DNA from: Costus lasius
Taxonomy: Eukaryota > Streptophyta > Magnoliopsida > Zingiberales > Costaceae
Reading direction: 5' to 3'
Length of the DNA stretch: 64,000 nucleotides
Assembly (NCBI GenBank): GCA_027563935.2
Contig: CM050449.1
Coordinates: 81,251,178 to 81,315,177, forward strand
Position 1 is the stretch's first letter; every line of letters begins with the position of its first letter. A program made the translations under genes and the position numbers. This document shows, in pieces, positions 56,122 to 64,000 of the stretch. The notes below the pieces were generated by a model. It searched no databases. It was not told the origin of the DNA and saw nothing but the letters and a program-made list of their open reading frames with translations.

Positions 56122-57085
56122 GATGAATGTGCAAAGGAAGCAAAGAACTTCTAAAGGAAAAAACCAAAAATGGAAGTGTTACCAAAGGGGCGAACAGTGC
56201 TTCCACAGGAGCTTGATTCAAGCTTCAAATCAGAATATCTAAGTCGCAATCAAGCTTCCCAACCTTCAAGGATTGTTCTCCTAACCTTTTTGAAGCTCTT
56301 TGGAACTGGAAGTAGTTGATTCGAAGCTCTGATGAGGAAGAACGAGCAGGGCAGACACGCGGCGGAAGAACAGCTCCTAAGCTCGATTCGAGCTCAAAAA
56401 TCCCCAAATCTCATATGGAAATCACTAGAAACTAGTTAGGAAGGGTCGCAAGAGGGATTAGGAAGCAAGGAATCGAAGAACACAAGAAGTCGGCGCGAAA
56501 TCGAGTGGAAAAAACCCTAAAACACGCCACCAAAACCCTAAATACGGCACCAGAATCGTGTGGGGTCGGCCAAATTACGGTACCGTAATGGAATTACGAT
56601 AGTGCCGTAATATCGAAATGACCTCTCGGCAAGGAAAAAGCGTCTGATTACAGCACCGTGAAGACCATTATGGCACTACTGTATTTCGTTCAAAAATCCC
56701 AAAAGTTTATGTAAGAAAATGCTCCACTTTTACAGTACCGTGAAAACCATTACGGTACTACCGTAAAATGCTCAAAAATCTCAAAACGTTTTGGTCAAAA
56801 ATCGCCCGAAAATACGATACCGTGAAAATCATCACGGCACTGCTGTAAAATGTTAAAAAATCTCAAAACTTTCTGGATGAAAATGGACAGAAATTACGGT
56901 CTGTAAAATCTATCACGGTAGTGCCATAATCCAAGTAAATCTTTCTGTAGAGAATCAACATGGAATTACGGTACTACCGTAATTTGTCAAAAATCAAGAA
57001 AATCGCCGAAAAACGTACCTAAAAAAATGAGAAAAAGAAAAATTAATCCTAAACAAAACAAATTAAGACAAAAACAAACCAAAAA
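56122..57085 (-). other. Spacer between integrase and ORF2 of G, with dyad array
   Basis: Noncoding. From about 56570 to 56990 it holds about six dyads, including a perfect 16-bp palindrome at 56574-56589 (ATTACGGTACCGTAAT) and 56964-56984 (arms AATTACGGTA and TACCGTAATT around one C). This is the same array type as in G's own U3, and it lies ahead of ORF2 where an internal promoter could sit. Confidence 0.65.
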
Positions 57086-57213
57086 CAAAAGAAAAAGTGT
57101 TTGGGTTGCCTCCCAAGAAGCGCTAATTTAAAGATCATTAGGTTGACCGTTCTGCACTCAAACTTGCTCGTGGTTCATCAAGTAGAAAATTCTCTCCTTC
57201 TTCAATCTGCTCC

Positions 57214-58838
57214 TCATGGTAGTAGTCTTTTCAACCTTTGGCCATTAACTTTAAACACTCCCTTCTCGTCACTCCAAATATCAACTGCTCCATATGGATA
57301 GGTCTTCTTAACCTGAAAAGGTCCAGACCATCGAGATTTAAGCTTACCGGGAAAAAGTCTCAATCTAGAATTAAACAAAAGAACGAAGTCACCTGGTTGG
57401 AATTCCTTTCTGAGTATGTGTCGATCATGCCATCTTTTAGTCCTCTTTTTATAGATCTTTGCATTCTCATAAGCGAAGGGTCTAATCTCATCAAGCTCGT
57501 TTAATTGTAACTTTCGTTTTTCACCCGCGCTCTTCAAGTCAAAATTCAATGCTTTGATCGCCCAGAACGCCTTATGCTTGAGCTCTACAGGAAGGTGACA
57601 TGATTTCCATAAATCAATTGAAAAGGAGACATACCTATCGGTGTTTTGAAAGTAGTCCGGTATGCCCAGAGTGCATCATCAAGCTTGAAAGCCCAGTCCT
57701 TCCTTCTTCTTGACACTGTTTTCTCCAATATCCCTTTAATCTCTCTATTCGATATCTCCATTTGTCCACTTGTTTGGGGATGGTAAGGTGTTGCAACTCT
57801 GTGATTTACCCCATATTTTCTAAGCAAAGGTGAAAATCTGTGTTCAATAAAGTGAGAGCCTCCATCACTAATTACTACTAGTGGGATCCCAAATCATGGA
57901 AAGATAATCTTTTTATACAATTTCACCACAACTCTAGAATCATTAGTAGGAGAAGCAATGGCTTCCACCCACTTGGAAACATAGTCTACTGCCACGAGTA
58001 TATACTTGTTACCTCTAGACGATGGGAACGGTCCCATAAAATCAATTCCCCAAACATCAAATATTTCCACTTCAAGTATTGTGGACAATGGCATCTCATT
58101 CCTCTTGTTACTGTTCCCCATCCTCTAACAACTATCTCATTCCTCAGTACTAGCATGCCCTCCATATGATGATCCATGACACTGTAATAATATATCCTTG
58201 ATTTCTTCTTCGGGGATACATCTCCTAAATATGTCATCTGCACATCTTTTAAAAACATAAGGCTCATCCCAAAAATAGTGCTTGACATCAGCTAAAAATC
58301 TTTTCTTGCCTTGATAGCTCAAATCAACAGGAAAGATATTAGCAACAAGATAGTTTACTATGTCTACATACTAAGGAGCCTTAATTTGATCAATCCTCAA
58401 AAGCTATTCCTCAGGAAAGGAATCATTAATAATATCACCTTTATTATTTTCTACAATTATCCTCGAAAGATGATCTGCAACAAAATTTTCAGTTCCTTTC
58501 TTGTCCTTGATCTCCATGTAAAACTCTTGTAGAAGCAAAATCCATCTAAGCAGACACGGTTTACTATCTTTCTTCTGCATCAAATACTTAACCGCTGCAT
58601 GATCAGTGTACACCACAACTTTTGAATTTATCAAATAAGATCTGAATCTATTAAATGCAAAAACAATAGCTAAAAGTTCCTTCTCAGTGGTGGTGTAATT
58701 CTTCTCTGTCTCATCCAAAGCTTTACTAGCATAGTAGATAACATAAGGTTTCTTTTCCTCTCTTTGTCCTAGAATTGCTCCTACAGCAAAATCACAGGCA
58801 TCACACATAAGCTCAAAAGGAAATTCCCAATTAGGTGG
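57214..58838 (-). pseudogene. RNase H and integrase of element G, multiply broken
   Basis: RNase H reads from 58838 to about 58404 ([61 protein letters not shown]). A TAG separates it from RT (the codon before the shared PP motif, a probable CAG to TAG change). The integrase follows in at least two frames: [90 protein letters not shown], and a C-terminal FQPGDFVLLFNSRLRLFPGKLKSRWSGPF. The Athila-type 'GQ-E-SNRE' glutamate remains. Stops and shifts near 58130, 57894 and 57570 make it inactive. Confidence 0.85.
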
Positions 58839-60242
58839 CTACATGATAGGTGCTGATATTAAGGTCTTCTTCAGTTCCTGAAAAGTAAACAAACAATTCT
58901 CATCAAAGCAGAATTTAGCATCTTTACAAAGTAAATTAGTGAGTGGTTTAGCAAGTTTATAAAAGTCCCTGATAAAATGCCGGTAAAATCCTGCATGTCC
59001 CAAGAAGCTTCTGATCTCCTTAACCGTGGTGGGTGGTGCTAGCTTCTCAATCACTTCAACTTTGGCCTTGTTGACTTCAATCCCTCTTTCTGAAATAAGG
59101 TGCCCCAAAACTATCCCTTGTCTAACCATAAAGTGACACTTCACCCAGTTAAGGACAAGGTTAATTTCTCCGAACCTCTGCAAAACTCGAGATAAATTAG
59201 CCAAACAATCATCAAAAGAAAAACCATAAACAAAAAATTCATCCATGAAAACATCCATAAAATCTTCAATAAATTCAAAAAATATTGTCATCATATACCT
59301 CTGAAAGGTAGCAGGTGCATTACACAATCCAAAAGGCATCCTCCTATAAGCAAAAGTACCATATGGGCAAGTAAAGGTGGTCTTATCTTGATCATCAGGA
59401 TGAATGAGAATTTGAAAAAATCCAGAATATCCATCAAGAAAACAAAAATAAGAATGCTTTGCAAGTCTCTCAACCATCTGATCAATAAAAGGTAAGGGGA
59501 AGTGATCTTTCCTAGTGGCAGTATTTAATTTCCTATAATCAATACACATGCGCCAACTAGTAACTGTTCTAATAGGAATCAACTCATTATCTTTATTTTT
59601 CATAACTGTGACTTCCCCCTTTTTAGGAACACAATGTATAGGACTTACCCACTTACTATCAGAGATAGGGTAGATAATACTTGCATCAAGCAATTTCAAT
59701 ACTTCCTTCTTTACAACTTCCTTCATAGATGGGTTGAGTCTTCTTTGGAAATCCACATGTGGCTTGTGCTCATCCTCCATATGAATCCTGTGCATACAAA
59801 AAGAAGGATTAATTCCTTTCAAGTCATCAATGGTATACCCAATTACCTTTCTATGAACCCTCAACTCCTTCAAGAGCAAATCAGTCTCCCTTTCTTCTAA
59901 TTGAGCATCAACAATAATAGGGTAAGTAGAGTTAGTGCCAAGAAATTCATAGCGAAGGTTATCAGGTAAAGTTTTCAATTCAACTTTTGGAATTTTTTCT
60001 TTTTCATCATCAAATATAGTGCAGCCCAAAATATCATGAGTTTCATCACAAGAATCATCATTAAAATCAGAATAATTAGTTTCTTCACAAGAATTTTCAC
60101 AAAAATTAGTATCAAAATCAAAATCAGAAGCAGAATCAGAAGGATCATCAAACAAAAAACCAAGATCATAAACCACATCATCAATAGCATGAACACTACA
60201 ACATGAACTAGCATATGAAGGTTTTTTCAATGAATCATTCAA
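58839..60242 (-). pseudogene. Reverse transcriptase of element G, long frame with altered active site
   Basis: A 467-codon open stretch with an acidic linker (about 20-90, many Asp/Glu/Ser) and the Athila RT: KEVLKLLDASIIYPISDSKWVSP, VPKKGEVTV, SWRMCIDYRKLNTATRKDHFPLPFIDQM, CFLDGYSGFFQI, FTCPYGTFAYRRMPFGLCNAPATFQR. The catalytic motif is FMDEFFVYG at about 333-340, where family members have MDDF, so the second catalytic Asp is Glu (codon 335). The frame ends at a TAG that replaces a conserved Gln. Open length suggests RT decayed more slowly than the rest, but the active-site change makes it non-functional. Confidence 0.85.
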
Positions 60243-60690
60243 ATCAAACTAAATTTTGTTATCACCAATATTCAGAGTGAGTTTACCATTTTTTACATCA
60301 ATAAGTGCTCCCGCAGTGGCTAAGAACGGTCTACCAAGAATAATAGGAATTTTCACATCTTCTTCCATCTCAAGAACCACAAAATCAGTAGGTACAAAAT
60401 ACTTTCCAACTTGGATAGGAACATCCTCAAGAATACCTACAGGATACTTCACTGAGCGATCGGCGAGCTGCAAAGATTGAAGTTGGTTTAGGAGCCCCCA
60501 TATCTAGTTTCCTGCACACAGATAAAGGCATTAGACTCACACTGGCTCCCAAATCACATAAGGGTCGGTCGAAAGCTACACTTCCAATCAAACAAGGGAT
60601 AAAGAAACTACCTGGATCCTTTAATTTTGGTGGCAACTTATTTTGAATAAGAGCACAGCATTCCTCAGTTAGAGCCACAGTACCATAGTC
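60243..60690 (-). pseudogene. Aspartic protease of element G, frameshifted
   Basis: In element sense: LPPKLKDPGSFFIPCLIGSV, CDLGASVSLMPLSVCRKLDMG (the DLGAS-type catalytic site), then a frameshift near 60480 into LADRSVKYPVGILEDVPIQV, FVVLEMEEDVKIPIILGRPFLATAGALIDV. These are the standard Athila protease blocks. The catalytic Asp is kept. Confidence 0.8.
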
Positions 60691-62345
60691 CTCTATTTTT
60701 ATTTTATTGGATAAAATCTATTTCAAAAATTTTGCATATGAAGGCATTTGAGATAAAGCATCAGTAAATGGAATATTAATGTACAATTTTTTCAAAACAT
60801 CTAAAAATTTCTCAAATTGCCTATCTAACTTAGCTTGCACAATCCTCTAGGGAAAAGGAATATGTGGCCTATATGGTGGTGGTGAACTAGGTCTAGGAAT
60901 ATCAACTTCACAAGGCAAATCACCATTCTGTGAAGGCTCATCCTCCTTAGAAGGTGAAGAGCTAGGATGGGACTGCACATGTGTAGGTTGTGATTCCAAA
61001 ACTGGTTCACTGCTAGGTCTAACTTTAGGCTCTTCCTCATCATCATCTAATGGTCCCTTGGGGTCCTCTAACTATTTTCCACTCCTAGTTGTGATGGCAT
61101 TACAATGTTCCCTAGGGTTAGGTTCAGGTTTGGCAGGTAATTTCCCTAGGGGTCTATAAGCTGTGCTAGCTTGTTGTGCTATTTGTGTCTCTAAAATCTT
61201 ATTGTGAGCAACAACACCATCCAACCTATAGTTGATTTGCTTAAGACTCTCTGAAACTTCCTCATTTGTCTCATCTAAGCACCAATGAATTTTTCAAACA
61301 TGTCTTCTAAACTAGATTTTTGGGGTTGACTCTGATTTGGTTGTCTCTACTGATACCCTATATTTTCATTTTACCCACTAGCATGATTGTTACTTTTCCA
61401 AGACAAATTAGGATGGTTCCTCCAACCAGGGTTGTAGGTATTAGAGTAAGGGTCATTATTTCTACCTTGATTGTAACCCCCTACTGCATTAACTTGCTCA
61501 CTACCCTGATCAATAATAACCTTACACTCTTCAGCATAGTGCCCATGATTTCCACATACATCACAAGTAATAGAAGAAATAGCAGCAATTTACATCTGAA
61601 AAGAATCAAAACGATTACACAAAGAATCTACCTTTTCTGCTAGAGATCACCAACCATCACCATCATTCTTACCATGAGGAGGACGATACAGTACTCCTCT
61701 CTCAACAGTCCACTGGATGTGATTTAGCGCCATCTCTTCAATCAGCACATAGGCATCTTCAAAGGTCTTCTTCATCAGTGCTCCTCCTGCAGCAGCATCA
61801 ATAGTTAAGCGAATGTTGTAAAGCAAACCATTATAGAAAGTTTGAATTAAAACCCAATCTTCTAATCCATGGTGAGGACACTTTCGTTGTAACTCATTGA
61901 AGCGCTCCCATGCTTCACTAAGTGATTCGCCATCCCTCTGTGCAAAGCCCGTGATCTGGTTCCTCAACTGAATCATCTTACTGGGTGGAAAGTATTTCAG
62001 CAAGAAAGCATTTGACAATCATTCTCAAGTAGTGAATGTTCTAGTCGGATGAGAATGTAGCCAGGCTTTTGCTCAGTCCCTGAGGGAAAAAGGAAACAAT
62101 CTCAGTCTAAGAGCATCATCAGATACACTATTAATTTTTATGGTATCACAAAATTCAAAAAGAAGAGATAAGTGTTGATTAGGATCTTCTAGAGGAGTTC
62201 CTCCAAATTGATTATGTTGGATCATTAATAAGAAGGCTGGTTTAATCTCAAAATTGTTTACATCAATTGCAGGCCTAGTTATACTAGAACGAATTCTCTA
62301 TGTATTCGGGGCTGCATAATCTCCAAGTGTTCTACTCTCAGCCAT
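60691..62345 (-). pseudogene. gag: Gag of element G, several stops
   Basis: Starts at the ATG 62343-62345 (MAESRTLGDYA). A TAG follows soon after, then a long stretch ending in LRLRLFPFSLRD and a TGA, then AKAWLHSHP and two more stops (one a likely TGG to TGA change), then NAFLLKYFPPSKMIQLRNQITGFAQRDGESLSEAWERFNELQRKCPHHGLEDW (62018 on), the Athila capsid signature. A CCHC knuckle, CDVCGNHGHYAEEC, is near 61520-61565. 61300-60700 holds a proline/serine-rich linker toward protease, with further stops. Confidence 0.8.
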
Positions 62346-62604
62346 GATTAATTCTTCTTCTCTCTCCTCTGCAAACCTCAATTTCCTACGCAATCTAAGA
62401 GTTTTATTAATTTTAGAATCAAAAGGAACTAATGGTCCTTACCTAAGAGTCCTGCGCATAAACAAGTAAAAGATCAAATAAGTTCAGAATTTGCAGAAAA
62501 TAGTAGAAAACTAGAATCTATCACAGAAAATAATAAAAAAAAATAGAAACAAAAAGCTTAGTCTAGCAATACTATCAATTATATCAATATTAACAAAACC
62601 AAGG

Positions 62605-62622
62605 TCCCCAGCAACGGCACCA
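62605..62622 (-). other. Primer binding site of element G (tRNA-Asp type)
   Basis: In element sense TGGTGCCGTTGCTGGGGA, six bases after the LTR. It is close to the usual Athila site TGGCGCCGTTGCCGGGGA, with two C-to-T changes. Confidence 0.85.
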
Positions 62623-62628
62623 AAAACT

Positions 62629-64000
62629 TGTTGTAGTCCGCAAGTACACGGATACTCGAAGTAATATTTAAGATATCGAACCAGATAGACCTCGTTGTTA
62701 AGTACCAACAAATTGAATTCTCACTAGCTAAATGAATCGAGAATGCTGAAAATAAATGGTCAAACGGTATACAAAAAATTAGAGAGAAAGAATTGGAACC
62801 AGGGTTTCATCCACCTTAATATTTATGACTACATATAATTAAATGTTCATCAATCTATTTTCGTTATGGTAAAGATATAGCTTACTTAGTAAAGAAATTA
62901 ACTCGCTCTCGCGTAGTCAATTTACAAAGAACGATCATCACTCTCGTGCAAGATCTATTCAATGTTTAATATGAGTAAACTTCGACAGAGAGATTAAGAA
63001 TCACTCTCGTTCATTCCATCTCAATGTCAAGATCTCAAGCAAAACTAAGTATTCTCATACCTTAGTTTCACATGTTTTACTTAAGGTTTTCAAACAATCC
63101 AATATCTATCTCTAGCATATTTTCATGTCTAAAACAATAATAATTTCTAAATCAAAACATCAACAAGTCAATAAGCTTCTAAAATCTAAAGATAAGAACA
63201 CAACTAATCTCGTACGATGAGCTCCTACCATAAATTCTAGGGTTCCAAGTTATGTAAATCATCTTCTCAGTCCATATCACATAACTCTAACACACGTTAA
63301 TGAATTAAACTAGAAAAGATTAAAGACATAAATCTCATAAGTAAAAGTACCATACCAAAAATATATTGATGGAATAAAGATCATCTAGTCATTGAAATAT
63401 CAAGGGGATTACACCCCCATGTCCCAAAAGAAAGTTTAAGCTAGCATGATTGAAGGATTACAACAAAACATAGTTTTAGAATGATTAGAAATCGAAAGGT
63501 AGGAGTAAAAGTTACAAAACAGGGCTGTAATCAAAATTACAGCCTGTAATTTGTTGTAGAGTCATGATGAACAGTGCACGCAACCATGTTTTTGTTGATT
63601 CCTTTGATCGGCCTCCTTTTACTCTAAAACTTCTGTGGTGTGTTTTCCTTCCTCAGGCGAAGCTTCCTTTCAAATTTCATGGCCGGAGCTGGTGTGTACG
63701 ATGAACGGCGACGAACCCTAACATGGCGGCGATTCTCTAAAATTCTCCGTGAATCGTGAATGAAAATTATTCCTTTTGCTTCGAAAATCTTCCCTTGCTA
63801 ATGCTGAGTGTTCCCCTTTTTTTGGGTCTTCAATTGGTGCCCTAAATCTCGAGAAATTATCTTTTTAAGTTTTCGACCGAAGAATCGATCAACTGGGCGC
63901 AGAATTACGGTACCGTGATGAACGTTATGGTACTGCTGTAATGGCTTCGGAAGTTTCTGTAAGGAAACAGCCTGGAATTATGGTACCATAAAATTCACCA
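62629..64000 (-). repeat. 5' LTR of element G, cut by window end
   Basis: 1,372 bp of an LTR expected to be about 1.9 kb, colinear with 40293-41665. The dyad array begins at about 63900 and runs off the edge. Many differences from the 3' LTR are transitions. Confidence 0.9.

Larger units (their letters stand above)
40293..64000 (-). mobile_element. Element G: Athila-like Ty3/gypsy retrotransposon, interrupted by H and cut by window end
   Basis: In element order: 5' LTR (62629 to beyond 64000), tRNA-Asp-type PBS, gag, protease, RT, RNase H, integrase, spacer, ATHILA-type ORF2 and 3' LTR (40293-42204). RT (KEVLKLLDASIIYPISDS, SWRMCIDYRKLNTATRKDHFPLPF) and ORF2 are characteristic of Athila. All coding parts are broken. 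The first 145 bp of the two LTRs differ at about a dozen positions, mostly transitions, so G is much older than H, A and C. Confidence 0.9.

Noticed and set aside
57238..57504. 88-codon plus-strand frame
   Set aside because: Antisense shadow of the integrase C-terminus of G (FQPGDFVLLF block on the minus strand).

Overview
The window is a piece of a flowering-plant nuclear genome, most likely gene-poor (peri)centromeric heterochromatin. It is almost entirely nested LTR retrotransposons: Ty1/copia, chromovirus-type Ty3/gypsy, Tekay/Del-like Ty3/gypsy with a chromodomain, and Athila-like Ty3/gypsy, plus one hAT-type MITE. I see no convincing host protein gene, rRNA or tRNA gene, and no CRISPR array. 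The species cannot be named from the sequence.

Layout. (E) 1-1924: 3' end of an old chromovirus-type gypsy (+), with a polyprotein tail, a GC-rich repeat array, a small 3' ORF and an LTR. (F) 1925-3408: solo Athila-type LTR (-), target duplication TTCTT. (A) 3594-12657: complete copia (-), 1,699-bp LTRs, intact 1,294-aa gag-pol, duplication CCAAC. (D) 12880-20458: decayed gypsy (+) of E's family, with a hAT MITE at 19472-20054 in its 3' LTR. (C) 20730-37171: copia (+) of A's family, intact 1,294-aa gag-pol, duplication CTAAG. Its 5' LTR is split by (B) 20958-28315, an opposite-strand copy of the same family that has lost its 5' LTR and PBS and has one nonsense codon. (I) 37934-39996: solo copia LTR (+), duplication GACGA. 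(G) 40293 to beyond 64000: old Athila-like element (-) with decayed gag, protease, RT, RNase H, integrase and ATHILA-type ORF2. (H) 44934-56068: very young Tekay-like element (-) with two 3,185-bp LTRs differing at only two positions, duplication TCAGC, inserted inside G's ORF2.

The duplications and LTR divergence give a relative history: D/E and G are oldest, then A, then C (followed by B, which lies inside C), with H among the most recent. A and C look potentially autonomous. H would be, but for one TAG codon just before the catalytic integrase glutamate.

The most unusual signal is a recurring dyad module (TTACGGY...RCCGTAA, often paired with CAAAATTACGG and CTTCTG). It occurs as arrays in elements of different lineages: the 3' UTRs of D/E, the U3 of Athila-type LTRs F and G, and the spacer before ORF2 in G. 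Its dyad arms change in a compensatory way between families. The copia family also has covarying palindromes in its leader and a covarying hairpin in its LTR. Nothing points to a host-encoded novel system; the candidate novelties are cis-elements of retrotransposons.
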